Shown: positions 8,301 through 17,668 of the stretch, in pieces
How positions within the stretch are numbered: the first letter of the stretch is position 1
Layout of the letters: every line of letters starts with the position of its first letter
Position numbers and translations under genes: made by a program
Assembly: GCF_905147365.1 (NCBI RefSeq)
Contig: NC_056409.1
Location: forward strand, 5,001 to 69,000
Length of the DNA: 64,000 nt
Direction: 5' to 3'
Origin: Aricia agestis
Taxonomy: Eukaryota > Arthropoda > Insecta > Lepidoptera > Lycaenidae
The notes under the pieces: generated by a model
Database searches by the model: none
The model's input: only the letters and a program-made list of their open reading frames with translations
What the model was told of the DNA's origin: nothing

Positions 8301-10990
8301 GTTGTAGCTGCTGATGCATTAAAAACTACTCTAAGTTTTGTGCTTACTGATTCATCACGAAGTACACAATGGTGTGATAGGTAACAACCTGGAGTTATGT
8401 CAGCGTTAGCCGCGACGGGGGTCATATGTCCGAGTTCAATATACTCAGACATAAACAATTTGTAATCATGTGCTAGGTCAGGTTTTCTAATTAATTTATT
8501 TTCAATTTGAAAGAATTGCGCTATAGCCTTTGTTTTCGATTCACCTAAGTTTTCCTGGAAATTATCTTTTAAGGGTAATTTTACTACGTAGCTGCCATCC
8601 TCGCGCCTTGAGGTTGTAGATTTGAAAAGGTCGATGCATTTTTGGTCTTCTTCAGATATCGATGAAGGGTCTTGAATATCCTCGATTTCCCAAAACTGCT
8701 GGATCTCGGAGATATTATTTAGGATGAGGTTGCATTGAAAGGTTTGGGAACTTTTGCAGCTACCGCTTAAGATCCAGCCCAGCTGAGTTTGCTGAGCCAT
8801 AGGTAGGTTACCTTGGGGTCGGCAGATGCCATCTAATAGGATAAGAGAGTAGACATCAGCGCCAAATAGGATATCGACCGGCCGACTTTTATAAAATTCA
8901 GGATCAGCTAGGGTTATTTGATTAAGGGTTGACCAGTCGGGCTTAGTAAAAGTAGAACTCGGCAAGTTGGTTACCAAGCGCTTCATAATAAACACGTCGG
9001 TTTCAAAGGTAAAATCATTTATAAGTGACATGCACTTAATAGAGATCACGCCTTTACAAATATTCTCAATGTTCCCGACTCCTGAAATATAGCCGCTGCA
9101 TTTTTTACGGGGTAATTTTAAGATCTGAGCAGCCCTTTCGGTAATGATTGAGGTTTGGGATCCTTGATCCAAAAGGACTCTCATTTTATGATAAGATCCA
9201 TCAGCTGCTTGTACTTTAATAATTGCTGTGGCAAGTAATATTTCTGCAGGGTTATTGTCCGATGACTTCAAGTCTTGATCAGGCAATTTCGTAATCGTGG
9301 CTGTATACTTTGGCCCCGAACCCGATCCGGCGTCCGGCGTAGTATTCGCTGAGTTGTATGATTCGTGAAGTATGGTATTATGCGCCTTATTGCATTCTCT
9401 ACATTTTAACTCGGAAAGGCATTTTCTAGTTCCATGATTATGTAAACAATTGACACAAAGGTTCAAATTATTAATAGCATTTTTGCGTTCAGAAGGTTGA
9501 ATTTTTAATAACTCCGGACAATTATGAATGCGATGACTTGACGAAAAGCAAAAATTACACGTCTTGCGGCTATGATTTTCAGAATTCGACGATTGCATAA
9601 GATTAATTTTATTTGTAGAATAATTATTACTATAATTAAGTTTTAAGTTAGGGTTAAAATATTTATTATAAGATTTTTGGTCATTTATATGACCTTTAGA
9701 TGACGTTGGAAATTGTTGAGTAGAAGGATAAGATCGAGATGAGGGTCCTTGACTGGAACTTTCTTGTTTCTTCCTTGAGGTTTCTAAGGACATGAATTTA
9801 TTTTCTATAAATTGTAGGAATTGTTCCAGTACAGGCAATTCTCTAGGCGATTTTAGGGAATCGATATAATCTTCATTGGTTTCAGGATCTAATTTTTCCG
9901 CTAAAATACACACTAGGAAAGGATCCCACGTAGAGACGTCGATCCCGAGATTTTTTATGGCATTCACGCTCTCGTTAGTCGTATCGTGGATGCGCTTGAG
10001 ATGATAGATAGACCTATGCTGGCTCACAGGGATATTTAGGATGTTCTTGAGATGAGATGTAAAAATACGTCGCTTATTATCGTAGCGATGCGTGAGGATA
10101 TTCCAGCATACGGGATAATTACTGGAACTGATTTGGAGATGCTGAATCAGCTTTTCAGGCTCGCCTTTCACCTTGCTCTTCAGGAACTGCATCTTCTGGG
10201 CGCAGGAAAGCGAAGGATTGTTGTGAATAGTCTCCGTGAAGAGATCCTTAAAGGAGACCCATTCAGTGTAGTTTCCTGCAAAAGTTGGGATTTCCATCTT
10301 CGGGGTAGATTTTTCTATATGCGCCACGGACCACATTTTTTGATTAATATCTCTTTTGAGATTTTTATAATATTTTTCGTAGGATGTAAACTGTTCTTCA
10401 TATTGGGTGTTTGAGCCGTTGAGCTCATTGTCCAGCTCCCAGTGCAAGGAATCAATGGCAGACCAACGGTTTTTGAGGTTTACTAAGATATCCTCAAACT
10501 CCCATTTTTCCGTGATAAGATTGAGATCGATAGCTTGCGCTTCTCGTGAAAAGGCTCTAAAATTAGTAGCTTGCTTCCTCAGTAAGTCTTCTACATTGCT
10601 CGCGTCGGAGCTGACCTTCTGAGGTGGATTTGAGGATGAAAAGCCTGCAGGAGCAATTGAAGGCGTGGTATGAAACGCAGGTGGTTTTAAAACCGGGGTT
10701 TGCGGCCTATCAATTTTAGGATTGTAGTTTTGAATAGTCGCTTTTATTTTATTATATTTAATTTTTAATTGATCGTACTGATTAGACGTAAAATACGCAT
10801 GAGATTGATCACCGAAAGACAGCAAATTCATATGATTATTATGAAACTCTGTAAAGTATTGCTCTAAGTTATCTAACCGCCGACGAAGATAGTCGGGGGT
10901 TTTCCTATCTGCTCCATCCTTTTTAAAGTTGGAGTACAGTGAATCCACTGCATCGATGATTTGCTGCTGTGTCGCTAAGATGTCTTCCAT
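5372..10990 (-). CDS. BEL/Pao Gag-Pol polyprotein, full length
   Basis: The single ORF of 1,872 codons starts at ATG 10990 (MEDILATQQQ). In order I see a DUF1759-type Gag core (about residues 230-400, with PTFAGNYTEW), three Cys/His knuckles (about 478-545, e.g. CNFCFSSSHRIHNC), and an aspartic protease with LLDQGSQTSI (about 605). Reverse transcriptase follows with FYMDDLMYG (about 1008), then the Pao-type A17/connection region and RNase H starting GFCDASTKA (about 1187). Integrase has an H2C2 zinc domain (HGGVK…CVKCRKN, about 1490-1535) and catalytic residues in HTGLDYTG, YSDQGTNF and GGLWEAAV. A DUF5641-type tail ends the protein (PPGKWALGRV, about 1800). All key residues are present and there is no frameshift. 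It is probably competent for retrotransposition, but this is inferred from integrity only. Confidence 0.95.
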   Translation of the reverse strand: MEDILATQQQIIDAVDSLYSNFKKDGADRKTPDYLRRRLDNLEQYFTEFHNNHMNLLSFGDQSHAYFTSNQYDQLKIKYNKIKATIQNYNPKIDRPQTPVLKPPAFHTTPSIAPAGFSSSNPPQKVSSDASNVEDLLRKQATNFRAFSREAQAIDLNLITEKWEFEDILVNLKNRWSAIDSLHWELDNELNGSNTQYEEQFTSYEKYYKNLKRDINQKMWSVAHIEKSTPKMEIPTFAGNYTEWVSFKDLFTETIHNNPSLSCAQKMQFLKSKVKGEPEKLIQHLQISSSNYPVCWNILTHRYDNKRRIFTSHLKNILNIPVSQHRSIYHLKRIHDTTNESVNAIKNLGIDVSTWDPFLVCILAEKLDPETNEDYIDSLKSPRELPVLEQFLQFIENKFMSLETSRKKQESSSQGPSSRSYPSTQQFPTSSKGHINDQKSYNKYFNPNLKLNYSNNYSTNKINLMQSSNSENHSRKTCNFCFSSSHRIHNCPELLKIQPSERKNAINNLNLCVNCLHNHGTRKCLSELKCRECNKAHNTILHESYNSANTTPDAGSGSGPKYTATITKLPDQDLKSSDNNPAEILLATAIIKVQAADGSYHKMRVLLDQGSQTSIITERAAQILKLPRKKCSGYISGVGNIENICKGVISIKCMSLINDFTFETDVFIMKRLVTNLPSSTFTKPDWSTLNQITLADPEFYKSRPVDILFGADVYSLILLDGICRPQGNLPMAQQTQLGWILSGSCKSSQTFQCNLILNNISEIQQFWEIEDIQDPSSISEEDQKCIDLFKSTTSRREDGSYVVKLPLKDNFQENLGESKTKAIAQFFQIENKLIRKPDLAHDYKLFMSEYIELGHMTPVAANADITPGCYLSHHCVLRDESVSTKLRVVFNASAATTSGLSLNDLMHRGPNLQQDLLSLILKWRQFKYALTSDVEKMFRNIWLHPDHQNLQKIIWRSHRSQPLQEYQLATVTYGTKAAPFLAMMTLKQLASDERPNYPNSCAPDILENSFYMDDLMYGAHSAESARKIKEEMTTLLKAGGFNLRKWRSNLLELSDIPIDLQKEEFYFKQPESTKALGLRWNPKSDIFIFHPIEIRTDDAPTKRQLLSEISKIFDPLGWLSPVTIKLKILFQETWKTELTWDQTVPRNIALEWNNIKADLPHISQFKIPRWIRTQESDVIELHGFCDASTKAYACVVYCRILRNDIAQISLVAGKSRVVPLKKSQSIPRLELCGALLLTKLMEKNISSLSSYQVQVYGWVDSMAVLGWLKGDPEKWKPFVATRVRKICDVIPRDNWRYVKSKENAADCASRSLSAAQLAEHSLWWKGPSWLPSFDPENYPVDVSYDTTEDLRKKKLVNIATTNFNTSIIKQLLNKISKLRTVIRVIAYVNKFIDIYLHRNNNVTYLTLQDLKRATNMLIKQVQQEYFFKEISHLQNGESLNNKSQILNLNPILDADGILRVGGRLKHSHLSPDIKHPIIIPNQSKLADLIIDESHKLVFHGGVKMTAGFIRQKYWILGGNRATKKRLRMCVKCRKNEPILKNQLMGDLPPSRIIPSRPFYHTGLDYTGHILVKANKGRGIKTTKGYVAVFVCMVTKAIHLELVSDLTASAFIAALRRMSARKGLPGHLYSDQGTNFIGANKILRQEYSEISRILSSQDNLAAISEMNIEWHFNAPSWPSAGGLWEAAVKSLKHHLKRVVGEQKLTYEEYSTLLSQLEACLNSRPLCPLSEDPEDINFLTPAHFLASGPNLTLYDTESDLRTRWYLVQKIYNDIWTQWKNEYLTQLSTRARWRKPQKNLNLNDIVIIKDENLPPGKWALGRVVEIHPGTDGLVRVVTLKTKNGLLKRPIVKLALLPVNETSNPSPDKEQEKNSN

Positions 10991-11322
10991 CTTCGCCAGG
11001 ATAATAAAAAAGGAAAGATCTTACTTGTGAGTTCAGCAAACCGCTAGCTCGTCGATTGCCCTTCCGCGGCACAGAGGTTACAGGATACACGGTGAGCTGG
11101 TAGCGCGCTGAGGATCCGGGAGCACCGGACCGCGAGATGATGGCACCGTCAGAACACCGGAGTCACACGGGATCAGAGTTCAGTGGCACCCTTCCAGGTA
11201 CCGGGATTGCACGAGATCACGAGATAAACTGTTCTCCTAAGATACTGAGTTCGTACGCGAAACCACGAAGTGCACTCACAGGATAGTCAACTGGATACAC
11301 TCGCGTAGGGTCCCGCTTTTTC

Positions 11323-11335
11323 GCTCGAAGGACCA
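11323..11335 (-). promoter_or_regulatory. BEL/Pao primer binding site, tRNA-Tyr type
   Basis: In the sense direction the sequence TGGTCCTTCGAGC begins one base after the 5' LTR end. It complements the 3' end expected of insect tRNA-Tyr (…GCTCGAAGGACCA) over 13 bases, then diverges. Confidence 0.7.
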
Positions 11336-11336
11336 A

Positions 11337-11575
11337 TGTTCGGGGTTGGGATAGATAAACAAGAGATCAAGAAAGGATATTCCTGTATTGCATAGATCTA
11401 TTACTATAACTAAAATGGGATATGAGATCGAGTCACGCGCTCGGTGAGATATCGTCGTGAACTAAACTTTATTACATTATTCAAAAGTAATAATTAAAGA
11501 TGCAGAGTTGCATTATTACCTAAGTTGCATAGTAGGTAATAGGCAACACATGCTGTACGGGCGTTGACCCGTACA
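11337..11575 (-). repeat. 5' LTR of the intact BEL/Pao element
   Basis: 239 bp with TG…CA ends, identical by eye to 4271-4509. It is followed by the target duplication GTTTT at 11576-11580. The LTR carries an AATAAAG motif on the minus strand near its middle, a candidate poly(A) signal. Confidence 0.95.
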
Positions 11576-11815
11576 GTTTTTGACTGCCTAATTCCATGCC
11601 ACTGACCAGTATTTGAAACTGTTTGAGGGCACTTTCTTCATAAACTTCCAGCAAACGATTCTTAAGTACTTCGCACTTATTATTTTCTGGAGGCGACATC
11701 AATATGTCACTCACTTGACGAAGAGCTTCACGTCCTAATTTGGTTACCATAAGATCATATTTGGCCTGATCTCCCATTTTCTGCGGCGCAAGCAGGCTAT
11801 CTACTTGAAATACAT
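11576..11815 (-). pseudogene. CsRn1-like gypsy Gag, N-terminal part split by BEL insertion
   Basis: The minus-strand frame from about 11777 reads …KYDLMVTKLGREALRQVSD and VLKNRLLEVYEES, then runs up to the BEL target duplication. This is the conserved mid-capsid region of CsRn1/Kabuki-type Gag and connects directly to the fragment ending at 4265. Sequence upstream of about 11815 no longer matches a Gag start, so the 5' end, including the 5' LTR, is missing. Confidence 0.8.
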
Positions 11816-12006
11816 AAATGCGTATAATTTTTCATAAGTTTATTGCAATAATCATACTTGAATACTGATAACCGTTATACACTTAGTCTTAAACACATTT
11901 AATAGCTTAAACCGTAGTCATATAGCGTTTATTATTATACCACTAATAAACCGCCATATATCGTCATCTATGATAACTATTTGAAACGTAACAAATATCC
12001 AGGGCC

Positions 12007-12560
12007 GTATTCAGAATTATTATTATTTTATCAAGTATCGCAATGACAGTTTTGTTTGCTAGTACCTGCTCTATTCCCTTTCCTACTCTCCCCTAACCTA
12101 TTACCTAGCTCTTAAAAGGCCGACAACGCACCTGCAGTTCTTCTGAATTCTGATGTTGCGAGTGCCCATGGGCGACGAAAGTTGCTTTCCAGCAGGTGAC
12201 CCGTTTACTCGTTTGTCCCCTTATTTTACATTGAAAAATCGGTCAAAATGCTAACCCTAATTTTATTGATTGATCTTATTATAATTAATATACATTATTA
12301 AAGTTCTGAGTACGTCCCATAATATTCAAGAATTTTGACAACTAGTGTAAAATAGCTGAACTACGTAGTAACATCAACATCGACCTAAGCTAGTAGTTTT
12401 GCTTTTAGCCGATAGATGAAATATTGTAAAAGTGGGCGGAGCTTGACACCCCCTCACCCCGCAAATTGTCACGCGTTGTTTCCAATGGAAATCTGATTAC
12501 CACACCTCCTCTTTGTATTAGCTCCGTGATCTGAACATCCATACATACATACATACAGGC
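12007..12560. repeat. Composite interspersed repeat also found at 45930-46560
   Basis: It contains a SINE-like segment in reverse (about 12095-12240, GGCCGACAACGCACCTGCAG … GGGCGACGAAAGTTGCTTTC). A segment ending GTGGGCGGAGCTTGACACCC then CCTCACCCCGCAAATTG follows. The same order of segments recurs at 45930-46560, which shows that one composite unit has been copied twice. A CATA microsatellite lies at 12540-12556. Confidence 0.75.
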
Positions 12561-12971
12561 CAAAATCATAACCCTCCTTTTTGCTTCGCCATAGGGTAAA
12601 AAGATGTAAGATTTTGAATGGTCAATCACGATTCACGCTAAATAATTCTGCGAATTGATAAATATTTCGATGAAGATGAGATGAGATGAAATATTACCCA
12701 AGAAATCTTTTTCATAAAAAAAACTTATGTATAAACCTATAAATAATTAATGTTCAGAATTTTTTTTTGCTAACGCTACTTCATCGGCAAACAAAACTGT
12801 CATTCCCATGTCATTCCGATCCCGTTCTGCATAGCTAGCACAAGCACGTTGACAAACGAAAGAAACTAAATTTTGACAGTTTTACCGGAAAAACATCGGA
12901 GTAAAAGTTTCTTTCGTATCTCGATATCTTTCGCTTTTGAAAATCTATATGTCAAGCATGACGATCCGCTT

Positions 12972-13306
12972 TTAACATTTAGTTTCTTGATTCTGTTTTT
13001 ATTTTTATTATGGCACTTGGCTATAAAACCATGGCCAGTGTCGAATAAATGGCGGCAAATTCAAAAAATCGATGTATAGCAACCCTGTCTACAGCCGGAA
13101 TTATAGTTTTGATCTACAAACTACGAATAATAAAGTTCCTTAGTTTTTATTATTCGTATTTCGTAGATCAAAACTATAATTCCGGCTATAGACAAGGTTG
13201 CTACACGTCGATTTTTTGAATTTGCCGTCATTTACTCGACACTGGCCATGGTTTTATAGCCGAGGTGCCATAATTAAAAAGAAAGAACCAAGAAACTAAA
13301 TGTTAA
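12972..13306. repeat. Foldback MITE with about 160-bp inverted arms
   Basis: The left arm (about 12972-13134) and right arm (about 13145-13306) are near-perfect reverse complements around a 10-bp loop. Both carry ATGGCACTTGGCTATAAAAC-like and GGAATTATAGTTTTGATCTA sequences. The ATGGCACTT…CCATGGCCA part also appears at 62286-62312, marking a dispersed family. The ORF that crosses the left arm is not a gene. Confidence 0.85.
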
Positions 13307-13560
13307 AAAAATAATAATTGCCATTACTTTAATGGTTGCTATGGAAAGAGTTTCTTGTCTTTGTCCACTGAAACTCAAGTCGATGGGTGGGGCCATGCTC
13401 GGGAATAAGATAGGTAGACATGGGAAAGAAACTGCCATTACTTTCTTCCGAAGAATCGACTGGGAAACCCCGTGCTAGCTACGCTGGTCACGCCCGGATT
13501 ATAAAAAGGGGTGAGTCTAAGTAGAGAAAAACAGCGAGTGCAAAATAATATATTACATAT

Positions 13561-13566
13561 TTTAAT
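13561..13566 (-). terminator. Candidate AIF polyadenylation signal
   Basis: On the minus strand this is ATTAAA, a common variant of AATAAA, about 50 bases after the AIF stop codon. No canonical AATAAA is seen closer. Confidence 0.4.
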
Positions 13567-13615
13567 CAACAGTATGTACACAGTACAAGTAAATGCTTTG
13601 GATCACATTGACATG

Positions 13616-13687
13616 TTATTCTTCCTCATGAAGGGCAAACAACTTCGCAACCTCGAACAAGTCATCAAATTTGCCCTGTGATACGAC
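13616..13687 (-). CDS. AIF: AIF last coding exon (C-terminal 23 residues)
   Basis: After a good acceptor (TTTGTTTCAG, AG at 13689-13688) the exon reads in phase 0 as VVSQGKFDDL then FEVAKLFALHEEE and a TAA at 13618-13616. It corresponds to the conserved AIF C-terminus (in vertebrates a DLNEVAKLFNIH-like ending), and its phase fits the donor at 28723. It is separated from the previous exon by a 15-kb intron full of transposons. Unlike the three GC-rich upstream AIF exons, its base composition is ordinary. This was too short to show up as a long ORF, so it rests on motif and splice-phase agreement. Confidence 0.9.
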   Translation of the reverse strand, partial: VVSQGKFDDLFEVAKLFALHEEE

Positions 13688-13823
13688 CTGAAACAAACAT
13701 ATTCTACTCTGTAAATAAGGTATTATATTTAAAAAAAAACCTAATATAATGCCACTTTATGACATAGGTACCATTTTCTTCTGACATGTGTGTGGCAACC
13801 CATACTGCCGGCACTTGTGGCGT

Positions 13824-13888
13824 AAAAGCTAGAGTCGTAGAGTAAAATCAAGGCGTCGCCTTAATTTTACTCTACGACACTAGCTTTT
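13824..13888. repeat. 65-bp hairpin
   Basis: An inverted repeat of 32-bp arms around a single central base, with about two mismatches, centred on AAGGCGTCGCCTT. The core GGCGTCGCCTTAA also occurs near 59456-59468 and resembles the terminal repeat of the transposon at 21980. Confidence 0.85.
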
Positions 13889-13894
13889 TTGCTG

Positions 13895-14080
13895 TAGCGA
13901 TATCGGTCGGTCTCAGCAATGACTATGGTTAAGAAATTAAAGTTCATTGTCAGTATTCATCATATCTTTGTCTTTGCCCATTGCATGCCCATGCCCAATG
14001 CCCATTACCCATAGCATAACACGATTGGTCAACTTTTATAACACAAAATAATTAATCAAAAAGACCTCTGTAAAAAAGGG
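13895..14080 (-). repeat. Dispersed repeat shared with 59320-59460
   Basis: Read on the minus strand, this stretch (GTTGACCAATCGTGTTATGC … AATACTGACAATGAACTTTA … GATATCGCTACAGC) matches 59335-59450 in the same order. Both copies sit beside a GGCGTCGCC core. No coding capacity. Confidence 0.7.
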
Positions 14081-14248
14081 ACTTCGTGTTAGGGCTCCAA
14101 ACCTAAAAATTTAATCACTAACTTAACGCGAAGTATTTTTAATCATAGAAAGCAAGCCACTTATTTTCGTTTCGTCTCTCTAGTTCGCATTGAACAGTGT
14201 GGTTTGTACGTAATATAGTATTTTACCTTCCAATAAAATATATTTAAA

Positions 14249-14537
14249 ACTAGCTGTCCCGGTGAACTTCGTATCACTTTAAAACCTTCCCTGAACTTTT
14301 ACGAATATTTGAAGACTAAAATCAGTCCAATCCGTTCAGCCGTTTTCGAGTTATAGCGTTACTAACACAACTGAAAATCCATTTTTATATAATACTAGCT
14401 GTCCCGGTGAACTTCGTATCACTTTAAAACCTTCCCTGGACTTCTACGAATATTTGAAGACTAAAATTAGCCCAATCCGTTCAGCCGTTTTCGAGTTTTA
14501 GCGCGACTAACACATTTGGAAATCCATTTTTATATAT
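14249..14537 (-). mobile_element. Two tandem Helitron 3' ends
   Basis: Two units of about 145 bp (14249-14393 and 14394-14537) are nearly identical. Each begins ACTAGCTGTCCCGGTGAACT, which on the minus strand is a Helitron terminus (…ACCGGGACAGCTAG|T). They are minus-strand tails of non-autonomous Helitrons inserted end to end. The stretch 14541-14830 after them is AT-rich with a (TCCTACTAA)n microsatellite and no gene I can see. Confidence 0.7.
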
Positions 14538-14830
14538 AAGAATATAGATATCTAAGTTGACACACAACTACATAGTTAATGTAATTATTATTGAAAATGA
14601 AAAATATACTAACAAATCTTGTAATCCTATTGCACAAAAAAAATTGTGACAATATATCTGAGGCACATTTTTATCATCATCAGTTACAGATGAATCTATT
14701 TCCTTTAAATAAAATTTCTAAAAGTAGCCTCATGTTCCCAATTAGATTTGGATAGAATATTGTCAAGTGTCATTATTCATCCTACTATCCTACTAATCCT
14801 ACTAATCCTACTAATCCTACTAATATTATA

Positions 14831-15969
14831 TCCTACTAATATTATAAAGGCGAAAGTTTGTTTGGACGTGTGGATGTATGGATGTGTGGATGTATGGATG
14901 TGTGGATGTATGGATGTTTGTTACACTTTCACGCAAAAACTACTGAACGGATTTTAATGAAACTTTATAATAATATAGCTTATACATCAGAATAACACAT
15001 AGGCTACAGTTTTAACCGACTTTCAAAATGGGGGAGGTGTTATGTTCGTTTTCTTATATTCAACGATTACTCCGCCGTTTGTTAACCGATTTTCAAAATT
15101 TTTCTTTTGGTATATAGGGTATCATCCCAATTTGGTATTATATTCACAAAAGTGGTGATCTGATGAAGGATCCATAAGTAATCGAGGGAACTCCTCAAAA
15201 TTTATAGGGAAACATATGGTGACTTCTGTTTCGTGAAAAGTATTCCAAGCATATGCTACCAACAAGTAAGATTTTGCACCGACGTATACCTGGTATATTG
15301 TAGTTCGGAAGGTGCTGAGAGAACTCCTGATTCTTTATAGATACAAGTTTGGGAGTTTCGGCGTTGTTTTAAGAACGGAAAGCATATGCTACTATGCAAA
15401 TTACATTCATCATCATCATCATCACTACCATATTATATCATGCATCGTCCCATGATTATGAGCCTGTTATTGGTACTTTTCATAGTCTTTTAGATCGAGA
15501 CTCGAGTTTGTCAAGCGATAATTTAAAAAAATCTATACTTATAATATTATAAACCTGAAGAGTATGTTTGCTTGAACGCGCTTATCTCAGGAACTACAGA
15601 TCCGATTTAAAAACTTATTTCTAATTTCAGTGTTACATAGCCCATTTATCGAGTAGAGCTATAGCTCTACTCGATAAATGGGCTCGGATCAAAATCGGAA
15701 AATCGGAGCCTATAGGCTATATTGTTATCACGCTACGACTAATACGACCGAAGAAACTCAGGAAAATGTGGGAAAAACGGGGGAAATATTGGAAAGGGTT
15801 TATCTCACGAACTACTGGAGCAATTTTTATGGCAATATTTGGCACATAATATGTACATATAATATATAGAGTAGACCACGTGAAGAGAGTATAGCTATTT
15901 TTCATGGGAAAATGTACGGTTTCTGTAAAATTCCTAATTTACGCGGGCGAAGCCGCGTGGGACATCTAG
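14831..15969 (+). mobile_element. Non-autonomous Helitron, about 1.14 kb
   Basis: The 5' end is TCCTACTAATATTATAAAGG preceded by A. The 3' end is a GC-rich hairpin (ACGCGGGCGAAGCCGCGT) followed by CTAG and T. This fits Helitron rules: TC…CTRR, a subterminal hairpin, and insertion between A and T. No Rep/helicase ORF is present. The first 560 bp recur at 20335-20885. Confidence 0.85.
15639..15684. repeat. 46-bp perfect palindrome inside the Helitron
   Basis: The two 23-bp arms are exact reverse complements, centred on AGAGCTATAGCTCT. Outer bases are AGCCC and GGGCT. It could form a cruciform or mark the junction of an inverted duplication. Confidence 0.95.
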
Positions 15970-17209
15970 TTAATTGGATATTTTTCTACCCAATCATCGC
16001 GTAAATAGTAAATAGTTGCTCTGGCTGGTCTAAAAGGAGATCTACTAGTAATAAATAATTAAATAACTTGACCGTAAATTTGAAGCCTAATATATAAATG
16101 GGAGAGAGATGCCATTGTTCCGTCCCTTTCTCGCACGTTACTTCGTCCAATCGCGTCGATTCTCCCCTCTGGAACCCGCCTCTCCCCCCACCACCACCAG
16201 CAGCAGCAAGATTGCTTGCGCACGGACTTGACTCATTGACGTCGTTGTTCCCGTCCTGACAACTGTTGACACCCGGAAGTGTACATAATTTAGTCGAATA
16301 TTTTATTTAAAAATTTATAATTATAATAGTGTGAACTTTACCCACTGACCTCCATTATACAAGTACGCTGGACTGATTATTGCGTGCTTAGTAAAGAAAA
16401 GAAAGTATTTGAATATTAGCCTAGTAAATGAATGCCCAAAATGGAGTCTGCTTGGAAAAGTCGAAAACAGAAATTTTGACTTTGGTACTTTGTTTAGACT
16501 AGTAAATATAATAATACTAAAGAACATTGATACCCTTTGAAATGACAGCTATTTTTCGGTGCCTATTTGAAGCGGAATCAGCTCCCCCATTATTAGGGAT
16601 AGGAACTAAATTTGACGTAAAAATGACGTTTAAAAGTCGCCATCATATCGCCATATTGGCGCTGATAGCAGTAGAGGGAGTATTTGGAACTAATGTTTCC
16701 AGATGAAATGTTTCCAGATTCAGATAATGTCGATCATTAGGACAAAAATATTAAATTGAATAATACAAACTCTACATATTTGTATTAAAGATTACAGACT
16801 TCCTCTCCGTTATTTAGATAGGCGTAATAAATTAACAACGATTTCATACGTAGATAACGTGAAGTAGTAGTACCTATCTATAATCCATTTATTTTTACCA
16901 GTTAGCACTACGAAAAACTAAAAACAAAACTGAAGATAAGCTTCTAACGAAAACTTTGTTGTAACTCAGTACTTAATATGTGCAGTGACGTAACCTTAAA
17001 CCTATCAATGATAAATAGTTTATGGGTGAAGTTGTGTAATTGAGGGCTAAATAAGCTTTAAAATTTGGCATAAAATATAAAGTTTAATATAAAAAATTAA
17101 ATACTTATTGTGTGCACACTGGACAGCTGTATTGATTTAAGGGGTACCAGGGTTTTTTTATAAAAGCTTTTGACACCAATTTTGTTGACATCGCGCTTTA
17201 TAAACTGAA
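15970..17209. other. Gene-free AIF intron stretch
   Basis: No coding exon is supported here. It holds a CCACCACCACCAGCAGCAGC microsatellite near 16190-16209 and MITE-like sequence at 16345-16575 (CCATTATACAAGTACGCTGG … TTTGAAGCGGAATCA) that shares segments with 62340-62405. The rest is AT-rich sequence without a recognisable feature. Confidence 0.5.
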
Positions 17210-17242
17210 GTCCACGCGGACGAAGTCGCGGGCAACAGCTAG
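17210..17242 (+). mobile_element. Helitron 3' terminus
   Basis: CCACGCGGACGAAGTCGCGG followed by GCAACAGCTAG and T gives the hairpin-CTAG-T end of a lepidopteran Helitron. Its 5' end was not located. Confidence 0.65.
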
Positions 17243-17650
17243 TAACTAATAAGTATGATTAGTTCTATGGTAAAATGAAGTAAGAAATAAAACGCCATCT
17301 GTTTTCATATATTAGAATTAAAATGTTGATTGCATTGATATATTTTCTGGATGGAATATAGGCCAACGCAGTACACTTGAACTCCTTTATTTTAGAGCGC
17401 CTTCTGTCGTCAACTTGTCACATATATTAGAAATGCAGTAGGAGTTCTATAAGATAAGATAGATTGATTATTATTATACCAAGTGATAATATTATTAAAC
17501 ATAATATTCTAACGTATTAAAAACTATAAACAAAAACATAATAACTAATAAGTATGATTAGTTCTATGTTACAATGAAGTAAAAAATAAAACGCCATCTG
17601 TTGAATCGTATTAGAACTAAAATGTTCATTGCATCGATATATTCCTGGAT
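17243..17650. repeat. Pair of ~108-bp direct repeats
   Basis: The segment TAACTAATAAGTATGATTAG … AAAACGCCATCTGTT … GATATATT…CTGGAT occurs at 17243-17352 and again at 17542-17650, about 90% alike. The first copy begins exactly at the base after a Helitron end and the second lies just before the next Helitron. The 190 bp between the copies are not recognised. Confidence 0.8.
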
Positions 17651-17668
17651 TTTTTATAATATTATACA

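Larger units (their letters stand above)
4271..11575 (-). mobile_element. Complete BEL/Pao LTR retrotransposon, apparently intact
   Basis: The element is 7,305 bp with two 239-bp LTRs (4271-4509 and 11337-11575) that look identical base for base. It is flanked by the 5-bp target duplication GTTTT (4266-4270 and 11576-11580). Between the LTRs lie a tRNA-Tyr-type primer site, a leader of about 350 bp, one uninterrupted gag-pol ORF of 1,872 codons, and a 3' noncoding stretch of about 860 bp (4510-5371) with no ORF I can support and no env. Identical LTRs and an open ORF argue for a very recent insertion. No clear purine tract is seen next to the 3' LTR; the sense strand there is pyrimidine-rich then CCCGGGAGCA. 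Confidence 0.95.

Noticed and set aside
12873..13079. 68-codon ORF
   Set aside because: Lies across one arm of a foldback MITE and has no domain.
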